Shown piece after piece: positions 23,741-34,542 of a stretch of DNA of 64,000 nucleotides. This DNA comes from Stercorarius parasiticus. Lineage: Eukaryota > Chordata > Aves > Charadriiformes > Stercorariidae. The position numbers were made by a program, and so were the translations under genes. The DNA lies in contig VWZL01001965.1 in the NCBI GenBank assembly GCA_013396915.1, forward strand, positions 330,304 to 394,303, given 5' to 3'. Position 1 is the stretch's first letter. Each line of letters starts with the position of its first letter. Below the pieces are notes generated by a model. The model saw only the letters and a program-made list of their open reading frames with translations, ran no database searches and had not been told where the DNA came from.

Positions 23741-24350
23741 GTAATAACATTCATCTATATTGTTGCCATCTAATCATGAAAAAGGTGCTAATTGTCAGCT
23801 GATAATGAAACAGTAACACAAATGTATTGAAGCAAATCTATGAACTGGCTCAGCAGACAGCCTCTAATTGCAGTGAAAAATGTAAAACCAATACCCACAT
23901 CAGTGAACGCAGTCGTGCACATGGTAAAGTAAACAAGCACTGGGCAGTTATTGACCATTCACATATTTAATATCATGGGAAACACCAGGATGGAGAGGAA
24001 GTTGGAGGGCTGTGTGCATTCGCATGGTGTTAACCTATACCCGCCCTCAACCCAAATTCACAGGCAGCTTTGGCCAGCGATTTAGGATCCAATTCACAAA
24101 AGCACTTAATCATATAAGCAACCATGTATAAAATTTGCAGTGAGGCTTAAACAGCTCCTTAAAAGCTAGGGATATATTTGTGTGGCTTCATGTATTGAGG
24201 TAGGCTTAAGAACCCACATGAATCTTTTCCGGAGTCGGGACCACAGAAGCTGTAAAGCAGAGATGATGATATTTATGCTCTTCCTGACACATGCCTCCCA
24301 TAGCCTCACTGCCTGCTTTACATCATCAGGGCACAGACTGTCACTAACTG

Positions 24351-24378
24351 TATGTGTACATATATATATACATACACA
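24351..24378. repeat. Palindromic TA/GT simple repeat
   Basis: TATGTGTACATATATATATA followed by CATACACA forms a near-perfect inverted repeat that could extrude as a cruciform. Confidence 0.75.
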
Positions 24379-25253
24379 GAAATATAGGTATATAAAACAA
24401 GAGAAAGGGTGTAAGGCCAGTGTTGTAATTTGGCTGGTATTACAATAGAAACTGGAATACTATTACTGTTGGTTTGATACTTATTGATGTATGTGTGTGT
24501 AAGTGTGTATAAAAATAATAATTTTTAAAAACACACAGTGACATTTAATCTTACAATGCCTTAGATCTTAGTCTTACGTATCCGTGAGAAAGGAAGGCAA
24601 CCACTTCCATAAAGTGCTGGGAGGAAGATTTTGGAGCAGGACACGAAGGACAGATTCCTCCTGCTTCAATACAAACTAGGAAACCTTTGTTCTCTTGCGA
24701 ACTGGAAAAATAAACAGCTTAGAGATGATATTTTTTTACCTGAGCAGAAGAAAGGATTGAGTTTCTCTGCAAATGCGCTGGGATCTGAGCCTACCATCGG
24801 ACCACAGGCATGTTTAACCTGATCTGTAAACCACCCCTGGCGGCTGACCAGCCATGCTCCAACCTGTCTAACAAGAATGAAATAAAACTTGTAGCCTCAG
24901 CAGGGGACATTTTCAACCTTTGTAGATGCCTGTATTGCAGCACTGTTATAGATAGTTATAGATACCTGTTATGACAACACTTTGTTATAGATACCTGTCC
25001 TGGTTTTGGCTGTCATAAAGTTAACTTTCTTACTAGCAGCTGGTATAGTGATGTATTTTGGATTTAGGATGGCAATAATGTTAATAACACACTAATATTT
25101 TAGTTGTTGCTAAGCAGTCAAGGACTTTTCAATTTCTCACACTGGCCTGACAAGAAGGCAGGGGGCATGCAAGAAGCTAGAAGGGGACACAGCTGGGACA
25201 GCTGACCCCAACTAACCAAAGGGATATTCCATACCATACGACGTCAGGCTTAG

Positions 25254-25260
25254 TATATAA
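25254..25260 (+). promoter_or_regulatory. TATA box of the 25-kb solo LTR
   Basis: TATATAA in the position corresponding to the TATA box of the other family members. Confidence 0.72.
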
Positions 25261-25426
25261 TGCTGCGGGAAGAATTCAGACTGTTGGTGTTTTTTCTTCC
25301 CAAGTAACCGTTACACGTGACGGAGCCCTACTTTCCTGGACATGGCTGAACACCTGCCCGCCCATGGGAAGTGGTGAATGAATTCCATGTTTTGCTTTCC
25401 TTGTGTGTGCAGTTTTTGCTTTACCC

Positions 25427-25432
25427 ATTAAA
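25427..25432 (+). promoter_or_regulatory. ATTAAA poly(A) signal of the 25-kb solo LTR
   Basis: ATTAAA followed by CCATCTTTATCTC, collinear with the other LTRs. Confidence 0.72.
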
Positions 25433-25563
25433 CCATCTTTATCTCAACCCACAAGTTTTCTCACTTTAACTCTTCCACTTCTCTCCCTCATCCCAATGGG
25501 GCAGGGTAAACATGCGGCTGCGTGGTGCTTAGTTGCCAGCTGGCGTTAAACCATGCCAATACT

Positions 25564-28072
25564 TTAAAACAGAGACTTCCACAAAGGGGAGTATAGTATT
25601 AGGCAAATATTTTTTGGAGATTGTAATGACTGTATGTAATAATTGTCACTTATACTTTACCAACATTCCTCATCCAATATTTTTCACATTATATTTCGAG
25701 TGCAAGTGTTTATTTGTTAAAAACACCCCTCTGCAGTTGAACAGAGGACATGTGGGACTCTCCCTGAAGTGTGTATCACAGATAATGTGATGGCTCTGGG
25801 CAAGTTTTACTGCCTTGCCTCGGAAAAGTCAGAGTCTAAGGTGCACCTCAGTGCCTGGTAATAGTCTTGTGCTGAAGTCCAGTGAGTGGCACTAGAAATC
25901 TACACATAACCAAATCAATATTTTTCCCAAAAGAACGAAAACTCAATTATCTTAGGGGTTTGTAAACTTATCTGGAGGACCAGTAAATCCAAACAACAGC
26001 ACACTGTTAAACAACTGCTAAAGTGCCTAAGGCAGAGGGCCTGCAAAGGTGGTGTTTTACATCTGTATGTCAATCATCTACTCTGCACCGTATTGAACGA
26101 GACATAGAGGTCCTTTTATGAAAAGCTGAGCACAGCTCTTACCAGTTGATGTGGAATGGACACAGTGGGGAATTTCTGTGTCAGGACTACTGCCTGTGAA
26201 TCACAAAAGCCCAAGAGGATTAGCGTTTCAGACTGAGAAATGTGCACAGTAGTAGGTCTTGGCCCTGAATGGAGGGGTCCAGCAATTACTCAGTCTTGCT
26301 CTGTTTTCTGGACACTATGTGTAAGCAAGCAAAGCAGCAAACAAAACAAAACAAGTAAAACAAAAATCAGCGGATTGATTCTAATTCTACTCACGTAGAG
26401 AGGTGCTTAATAAGAAAGTAGATATGGAGTAAAATAAATGTAATGCACTATAATACTTCTTTATCATAAATCTAAATGCCAAATAAATGGTATTGTCGTT
26501 CTGAATCAAAACACAATATATTTGTCTAAAACACACCAAAGCAGACAGCTCCATATGCATTTGTGGTCAAGAAGCATATTTCCAGCCCCCGATTTAAATG
26601 GAATCTGAACCATTTCACCTATTCTTTATACTGCCATCAGCCTGGGTTTCTAGAGGTATTTCTGGTGAGCATCAGTTTTCAGACACAGACATATGTATGA
26701 TTTATTCATATGGGACTGAATTAGAAAAATTTTCCTCCAAAACTGGAAAACAAGGCCTGGTCTCTACAGAAATTTTGTTTTCAGAATACTTACGAAGTTC
26801 CAAGAGTCAGTTCATTTTAATGGCTAGTTTGTATTAGGCAAATCTGACTTTGGATAATATTGAGAGAATCATCTGGCTGGAAGTAAAATTACTCTTCATG
26901 GCAAAGAGCAATCAAACCATCATTTCAATTTTCTAAAAAGGCACTTAAGTATTTATTACACTGTTACGACCACACAACATACCACATCTGGATCTTAGGA
27001 GATTTCACTGTACGGGCCAAAAAATCAGAGTGGAGAGAATTTTTTTAGAAGACTGCATAATTAAAAAATGTATAAAAACTTATCTACTTCTAAGAGTAGG
27101 ACAGTCAGTTCAGTCTCAGACTTGGGACACAAACTGCTTGCAAGATGGGTTGGAAGGTAATTTTTCTTTCCCTACCACAAAAGGCTTTGCACAGTGGTCA
27201 CCATAGAAAGCAAGGAACAAGATACTGCCCACTGTAGCATAAGCAGGCAGTTGTGTCCTCGTTGTGACTTGTTTTACATGTCTCAAGTAGATATGCTTGG
27301 GGATGTGCTTGTGCAGGGAGTTAACAAGTCCTCGCCTTGTGCAGTTCTGGGGTGGATCATCCCCAAATGCACATTGTTATTTAGGGAATGTAACAAGATG
27401 CTCCACTGAGAATATCTCCCCTAGAAAGACAGAACAGGGAACACACGGAGACAGCTTTGCTTTCACTGACCCACTGTCCAGGAGTCCTTGTGGGCTGCAG
27501 AATGAGGCACAGTTGCTTTGCTAAAGGACTAACTCGCTGCCGCCTGAACAAACGGTTCCAGGAGGCACCGTACCATGCTCCCTGCTTACTGCTGAGAACA
27601 GTACGCAACCATCCATTTGCCACACAAATTCATGTTTTTGCCCTGCACCCACCAATGCATTCTAGCCAGTGTTGGTAAGAAATACAGTTCAGAATTATGC
27701 CCTGCTCTTCTGAAGATTCAGTTTTCTTATTAGCTCTTAAATATATGTGTGATCTTTTTCACACCGGGCATTAAGCAATGCTGTCATATTTTTTGTGTTT
27801 GTGATATAGCAGCAATTCTCCCTATGATCCATTTCTCTTTTTTTTTTTTTCCTTCCACTTACATCTATGAGAATGTGCTGCTCTAATTTAGTGGAGATAT
27901 TAGAACAGTAGAAAACAATCATTCAGAACCTCATTAAAATGAGTCATGAGGAGTACAAATCAAATGAAGAGGAAAATGCTGTTAAAATAGAAGAAACTTG
28001 CTACTTTCTGTTTTTCCAACATTTCGCAAATATCATCCCCTCTCTAGTTCAGATTACATCTATTTATAATAA
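25564..28072. other. Non-coding stretch between two solo LTRs
   Basis: About 2.5 kb with AAAC-type runs at 26338-26368 and a T-run at 27838-27850. Overlapping open frames on both strands near 27290-27680 reflect a locally GC-richer patch; none is recognised. Confidence 0.6.
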
Positions 28073-28302
28073 CTACCTGTCCTGGTTTGAGTTGGGACAG
28101 AGTTAATTTTTCTTCTTGTGATTGCTATGTTTCAGATTTGGTATGAAAGGAATGTCAATAATATATATTGGTTTAGTTGTTGCCACGTGATGTTTATAGT
28201 TTTGAATGACTTTTTTCAGCTTCCCATAGAAGCTGAGGAGAGGCCTAGAAAGAACGATGGAATGGCCAATAGAATATTCCCTACCATAAACATCATACCC
28301 AG

Positions 28303-28310
28303 TATATAAA
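28303..28310 (+). promoter_or_regulatory. TATA box of the 28-kb solo LTR
   Basis: TATATAAA, about 130 bases before the ATTAAA signal. Confidence 0.75.
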
Positions 28311-28384
28311 TGGGATTAGCCAGGGGGTGGGTACTCATGACCACTGCTTGGGAAAGTGTCAATTCACCAGATGGCGAGAGTGAT

Positions 28385-28412
28385 TTGTTATTATTATTGT
28401 TATTATTATTGT
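28385..28412. repeat. TTA/TTG microsatellite inside the 28-kb LTR
   Basis: Two runs of TTATTATTATT joined by TG. It lies between the TATA box and the poly(A) signal. Confidence 0.85.
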
Positions 28413-28440
28413 TCTTGTTTTCCTTTTCTAATACTGTTCT

Positions 28441-28446
28441 ATTAAA
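28441..28446 (+). promoter_or_regulatory. ATTAAA poly(A) signal of the 28-kb solo LTR
   Basis: ATTAAA followed by CAGTCTATCTCAACC, equivalent to the family block. Confidence 0.75.
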
Positions 28447-31400
28447 CAGTCTATCTCAACCTGTGTGGTTTTTCCCTTTCCCCTCCTTTTCTCCCTCTTC
28501 TCCCTAGCTTTCTTTGGTGGGAAAGGGAGGTGAGCGAGTGGCTGCATGGTTCTAGCTGCCAGCTGGGGTTAAACCACAACACTATCACAACCAGAAACCA
28601 GATTTTCAAACTCCTGTTTGTGTGTCCTTCACCACCTTAGGTTAATCCCCTTTTAAAACTTTCTGTATTTACCACACCACTATGATCAGAGAGGATGATG
28701 CTAAGAGATCATGGAGGCGTGTTCCTCCTGCTGTTATGCAAAACAGCTATGCTTTTATGAAGCTTGACCCTCTGTGGCCAGCTCAGGCACTGGACTTCAT
28801 TCATTTCTTGGTAAATAGTCCCCCTTTTTTTAAAAGGCAGAATGAGAGTGCTGATCTCAGTTTTGGCAGAAGGAAAATAAACAGAAGGTGTACCTGTCTG
28901 GCTTCAAGGGAATGGTCACAAGATCCATGAGCAGAGTAACAAGCTGATGAGACACGAGACACATCCCCATCCATACTGCTGGCGATGCAGATGTGGCTGG
29001 TGCCTATGGGACAACCTGGGGGACCTGCTGTCCCATACGGACACAGAGTAAGAGGGATTTCACCTTTGGAGGGACAAGCTGAGGGCCCAAGACAGATCAC
29101 TCGATAGGAGTCTACCTGACGAGAGCCATTTCTGAGCATGGTCCTGTCTCCTAGTAAAACATTTGAAAAGCTCTGGGATACAGCTGAGCCCTGGAAATGC
29201 TGATAATGATCAGGATAGGCCTACGGCTGAAAATCAGGCAAAGCTCATCAAATTTACAGAAAAGGTTTTGGGTTGTGGGTGGGTGTGGGTTTTTTTCCTA
29301 GTTAGTGTGAATACAACAAATTTGGAGGCCAAACCAATTTTCCTAGCTAGCTTTCTGCTGAGGATAAAAAGATGCTTGTAGGTAGTTCTCTGAGCTAGAT
29401 GTACGTCCCTGAGCCTGAAACACAAATGAAGTTATAACTATAATCTACACTTACTTGACATTTTACTTAAAATGCCTCATAATTAAATTATTTCTTTAAG
29501 TTAATGTAGTCCTAGTGGGAGAGAATAAAACTTTCTTATTAATTTTATTAGGAGCTGATTAAATATTTACCAACATGCAGTTCTGACAAAGCTGATTAGA
29601 AATGCTATTAAAAACCCCAGACAGATGTTTATGAAATATTTAAATATCTGGAAGAAAACATTTCAAAATTGCATTTAAAAATTACTTTGGTAAAAAAATG
29701 AAGTTTCGAAATCAAAGTAAAACTCCTTGAATTTACCTAATTAACACATTTCTCATGACCCCAAGACATTTGTAAGCATTTTGCTGTAATAACTTTGGAA
29801 CACTGGCTTTCCATGATGCTACAATCATCACATTTTCTGTAGAGAGCTGATTTTGTTGTGGTTTTTTTTGGGTAGCCAACCTTTTTATAACTGGCTCTAA
29901 CTGCACTTGCTCAGATGAAAGTTAAATTAAGATCACAAAAACGCTCTCATGAAGCTACACTACTTTATTTACTAACACAAACAGATCTAACCATGGACTA
30001 AAAACATTTACTGAGCCAAAATCAATTTTTCTCATGTTTGCCGCCTCTCAAATGTCTTTATGTGCATTAATAGCTCAATTTTCAAAGGCAGTTTTCCTGG
30101 GAGGAACGTGAATGCAAACGACACCATCATTCCTGTCCCCAGTCTCCGCCATATTCCTCCAGCAGCATCAGAGCAGTGTGATTAGTACTGAAGCTTCTGC
30201 ATTACCAAATGGGAGGACGTAGTCAGTTTTGGGATTGAAGCTACTTACAAGTCAGTTTATCTTGTATTCTGCCTTGAGAACATTTAACTTCTTGTATTCT
30301 CCCATGACTGAAAATACTCCTCCTCCTACCAGGTGGAGAAAAGATCATTTTGTGGCAATAATGTGTGTGCACAGAGGTAAAGGAGCAGTGGAGTGCTATT
30401 CCCTATTCCCCTTCTAGAGTAACAGCTGTTCATTTAAAACTTTCCTGGTACTTTGCACACTATTAAAAGGGATGAAAATTTAATTCTTCCTGTTCAGTGC
30501 ATTGTGCAATTAAACAGTCTCTTTAAACATGGTCACATGAAGTCAACTCTATCATTCAGTAGTGAGGAAGTGCGTCATATCACATAATGATTAGTCACCA
30601 AAATGAGAGTAGGATGAGTTTCCAGACTTTCTTGATAAAGGGTCAAGCAGTCTTGCTTTGCAGCAATCTTAGAGTCTCTACTATGGGATGCTCCTGAGGT
30701 CTTTTTGATGAGTGAAGAGCAGTCAGGAAACACCCTGGTGTCACTTCGGACAAAACTGATTATTTTGCCTTCAGACATTGCAGTTCAGAAGGTATTTTTA
30801 ACCATGTAGTGTTTCATCTCTAGTCATTGAAGAACAGTGCTAGCTGTCCAGACTCTACTTTATAAGGCTCATGGAGGTACAGTGGTAGTCAGACATTCCA
30901 CCATCCCCATGTGTGTCCTATTCTAAATCACAGCTAAGCCCAGCAAAGTGAGGAAAGAAGGTGAATATTTTTGGAAAACAGTGCAAGAAATAGCCTGGCT
31001 ACTTCAGAGAACAAGAAAGAAAAAATTCCTTGGTTTGCCCATTTGAAATATGCCCTAACCACCATTTCATAGGACTATCCTTTGAAGACGACATTTGCAA
31101 TTCAGCAGGGCTGCTTCTCTTTTTCTTCCTTTGCTTTCTCTCCTGCATATGGCAGTGATATGCATCTTACGGCTCCCAGGAAATTTCTCCCACATTTGGT
31201 TAGAGGCTTTGAAATTTCTCTCTATGCACAGATACAATCAACACTTGTTAAGAGTTCAGAGAGTCTGTCTGCAGTGAAATGTTCTTAGCTGGGTCTTCGG
31301 GGACAGAGCAGGACTTTCTCTTCAGCATCTTCTTCTTCTTCCAGAAGAAGGGAGAAGGAAGCTCTGTGGCAGAGCCTCACAGACCCTCTGCAGGATTTCA

Positions 31401-32574
31401 GGCAATTTTGAACTGTGGTCCTGCCCTCACTCCCTCTACTTCACCTTCTTTCTTTGCCAAGAGTGCAGACAGACACCAGAAGTTGAGCCTTGTGCACAGG
31501 CTCCAGCCCTTCTGAGGGCAGGACAAGTTCCTGTCTGGTCTTGTGCATGACTTTATGCTGCGGTGAACATAGACCCGAGAGTAGAAATCCCCCTTTAGTG
31601 GTGCCCCACAAGAGAAACAGGACGGTGATGAGGAAGCTTGCAAGAACAGAACAGGGCGAGGATACAGAAAAACTGGGAAGAGATTGAGATTATAAACAGG
31701 AAGTAGAAGGCAGCAGAAGAGAAGAGAGCAAGAACTGAGTAATGGAGATGTTGAACAGCAGAAGAAAACTATGAACAGGAGGTGAAAGAGAGCAGCAGGG
31801 TAGCAGCAAAGGCAGATGAGAGCAGAGTGGGATGGAGGCCAGCTATAGACACAGGGACTAAAGAATTTGTAGCCACTGGTGAATCCTACCCTGCACAACC
31901 TGGAGCTGAACTCCAGTAGCTGGGAGATAAAAGGAAAGATCACACATAATTTTGCCTGTGCTTCATTCTATCACTGCTTGACTACATTTCATTGATTGCC
32001 TTTGCAGCTGAAACGTTATTTCACTTTTTTATAAGTAAGCAAGCGTGGTACTTGGGTAATCCAAGAATGGTCCCTATAGAAAAGGAGATACACGGATGAA
32101 TAAGGTGAAGATACTGGTTATGTGACATTTATCAACTGTGACTATTATAAAACCAGAGCTGATAAGAGAAAAAGAGGCATAAGTAAAGGAAAAAAGAAAT
32201 AACAAGAAGATAGAAAACAATAGACTTAATGGAGGGAAAAAAATACAGTGAAGATAAGAAGACAATGTAATTGGGACACGAAAGGAAAGAAGATAACGAT
32301 GAAGGAAATTGCTAGAACACTGTTTCTCAAACTTTCTGAAAGTATAGGTGCGTTCAGTCTCATCTGTCTCTGTATGACCTCCAGTGGGCTCAGACACCTG
32401 GTACAATATTTTAAGCATAGGTAATTCTTAAGGTCTTGTAAAAATTGTGCAACCTGTCCTTCAACCTGTGCTAAGAATGGCAAGGATCTTCATTAATAAG
32501 TTTATTAGCTTTTAGTCATACAAACGCATAAATGTACAAAAATAGCAGTGATGAGAGTAAAAAGAATATAAACA

Positions 32575-32589
32575 AATAAATAAATAAAA
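32575..32589. repeat. AAAT microsatellite
   Basis: Short run of about three to four AAAT units. Confidence 0.8.
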
Positions 32590-33620
32590 TCTCAGGCATG
32601 GAGGAATCAAGCTGCTTGCCTGGAGGTCTGAAGAATGCAGCACATTTGGCCCCAGCCTACTAAATCCAGGAGTGCAAAGTGAATTAATTACAGCAAGGGC
32701 TACCTAGCCATATTCTTGTCTCTAAAGTACAAGGTCACTGCCTGATCCTGGTCTGGCAGAGTAAAACCAATTTTCATTTCACCCATATTCATATAGTAAG
32801 ATGATTTCTGCTACTCTTCACTTGGCTTTAAAATAAGCAACGTGTCTGGAAGTCTTCTGGCAGCCTTCTATAAAAAGTGACCTCTTCGTACCACAGTCGT
32901 CCTCTTTCTTTTGCTTAAAGACACGAAGTTTCTGAGCTGAGAAACATCATAATTTACATATTTGTGTCCTGCTGTCTTTGGTCTATGAACTGCAACTGTG
33001 TTTTGCTCAGTAATGAAAAATACAGGAGCCAGGACCTTGAAGCCCAGATCAATAGGTAGATCTCACCCTTTACCTCATAGTAGCACACTCTCAAGGAACT
33101 GAAAGATTTGGACTTGAATTAGTATCCCTGATCAAAATTATGTATGCAAATTCTTGAACTACTTCATTAAAATTGTAAAACAACTGCTTGATTTTTCAAC
33201 TGTCAAAAAATCAGAGTTGTGGTTTCACAACCAATTAAAATAACACAAGTAATGAAATGGAAAGACCTTAATTGCATGTCATAAAAGTGACTGTCTCCAG
33301 ATGATTCTACATTGATGCTTCTTTCCTTTATTTAAAAACATATATATTTAGCTCTTTTCACTAGGAAAATTAGAATAAAATTAAAAGCAAACTTTATTGC
33401 TTATCAGAAAATAAATATAAAATCTAGATATCAGCTTTCCTGGATGTAAATATTTTTTTGATCTCAAGGGGCTCTTAAATGAAAAGATTTTTAACCTTGA
33501 ATCAGTGGAAGCAAAAGGACCATCGATCAGCTGAGTTTCCCATTGTAAGCAAAATATCCTCCTTACTCTCTTAAGCCATGATACGTAGGACGGGAGCAGT
33601 ACCTGACATCTATACAGGTA

Positions 33621-33658
33621 GTTGGGAGTTTCTCAATGAGCTGGGAGTTTCTCAACCA
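33621..33658. repeat. 19-bp imperfect tandem duplication
   Basis: GTTGGGAGTTTCTCAATGA is followed at once by GCTGGGAGTTTCTCAACCA; the copies match at 16 of 19 positions. Confidence 0.85.
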
Positions 33659-34541
33659 GCCTTTTAGGTTGAGGCAGTGGGATACGCTTTTACTGGGATA
33701 CAAGCACATACATACATGCATATGTACAGCCCAGCGAAATATGCTATTGAGCTGTTTACAGTAGAAGCCAAGTGCACTTGTCTGAGTACATACTTGTCCA
33801 TCCCAGGCTACGTGCAGAGGAGGCAGGGGGCTTGGCCCCACGTGCCTGAGAAGGTGGATTCAGTCACCTTCAGGACAGGGTATGACAGGAAACTGCCTGG
33901 TCAGTGTCCTCCTCATAGGACAGTGAAGGGGACGTGGGGAGAGTCAATGGACACAGCCTCTGTCAGATTGGTGTTATGTGAAGCACCCTGCTGCTTGGCT
34001 CTTCAGGTATGCTAAAGCAACAGCAAGGGGCTGGCTGTCTTCTCATCCACATGCGATGCTGTGAAGGGTCCCAAAGAGAGAACGATGAAAGCAGGGATGT
34101 AAATTGAACATCTGCTGGACCTGGTGTCTGTACTGGAGCACATGACTGTGTAGCTTTGTGTGTATGACTATGCATTAAATCAGTCACTACCCAGATGCTG
34201 CAAGAGATGTTAGCTCTTCCTGGATCCCACTAATGCTGAGCAACAGCTGTCAATCAGCTTTCCTGCTGGATTCAGGAAGGAGTCCTAGGAGTAACTTTGT
34301 CCTCCTATGATCTACCAGGAATGCACTAATTGCTGAAGAGAACAAAGTTATCCAGGGAACCATGTGGGAACTGCCTCTGACAGCAGAGTGAGGGGAAGAG
34401 GGCAACAGTCTTTACAATATAGGTTTTCCAACCTTTTCTTGTGCTTAGCTGCCAAGTTGTGCCAGGCCTTCCCCTCCATATTGTTAATCAGAGTTGCCCA
34501 GCTGAGATGAGCAATTCTCTTCAGATGAGAAGCACTTTTGC

Positions 34542-34542
34542 N
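34542..34542. other. Ambiguous base (N)
   Basis: A single undetermined base in the assembly; it is the only one I noticed. Confidence 0.95.

Larger units (their letters stand above)
22989..24990. other. Non-coding stretch containing a GC-richer block
   Basis: Holds the GC-richer segment at 23160-23740 (listed separately), a palindromic TA/GT run at 24351-24378 and, near 24075-24170, a passage (GATTTAGGATCCAATTCACA, then AAGCACTTAATCATATAAGC) that recalls an old dispersed repeat of sauropsids; I am not sure of that one. No gene recognised. Confidence 0.5.
24996..25558 (+). mobile_element. Solo LTR, 563 bp, with near-perfect target duplication
   Basis: Starts TGTCCTGGTTTTGGCTGTCA and ends GCGTTAAACCATGCCA. 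The flanks are ATACC (24991-24995) and ATACT (25559-25563), a 5-bp duplication with one change. It shares all blocks of the 19.5-kb LTR in the same order, including GGGGACACAGCTGGGACAGC, a TATA box, CACGTGACGGAGCCCTACTT, CCCATGGGAAGTGGTGAATG and ATTAAA. No internal retroviral sequence adjoins it. It is closest to the minus-strand copy near 12 kb at its 3' end, where both have the GTGGTGCTTAGTTG version rather than GTGGCTCTAGCTG. Confidence 0.92.
28078..28581 (+). mobile_element. Solo LTR of a related subfamily, 504 bp
   Basis: Starts TGTCCTGGTTTGAGTTGGGA and ends GGGGTTAAACCACAACA. The flanks are CTACC (28073-28077) and CTATC (28582-28586), one mismatch in five. It shares termini, the TATA-to-poly(A) spacing and the GTGGCTGCATGGTTCTAGCT end block with the other LTRs. 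Its middle differs: it lacks the TCACACC...GACACAGC part and carries AGCTTCCCATAGAAGCTGAG and a TTA microsatellite instead. It therefore represents a separate subfamily. Confidence 0.9.
28587..34541. other. Non-coding stretch
   Basis: About 6 kb without a recognised gene. It contains an AT-rich block at 29430-29830 that looks like conserved non-coding DNA, and a purine-rich stretch at 31610-31840 that keeps a 181-codon frame open on the minus strand (31398-31943). There is also an AAAT run at 32575-32589, a hAT-like end motif near 32318, and a 19-bp duplication at 33621-33658. Confidence 0.55.

Noticed and set aside
24575..24910. Possible LTR end with AATAAAACTTG near 24881
   Set aside because: No TG start, CA end or flanking duplication could be defined.
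34425..34460. TTTTCCAACCTTTTCTTGTG, similar to some hAT ends
   Set aside because: Short, no inverted partner and no duplication.
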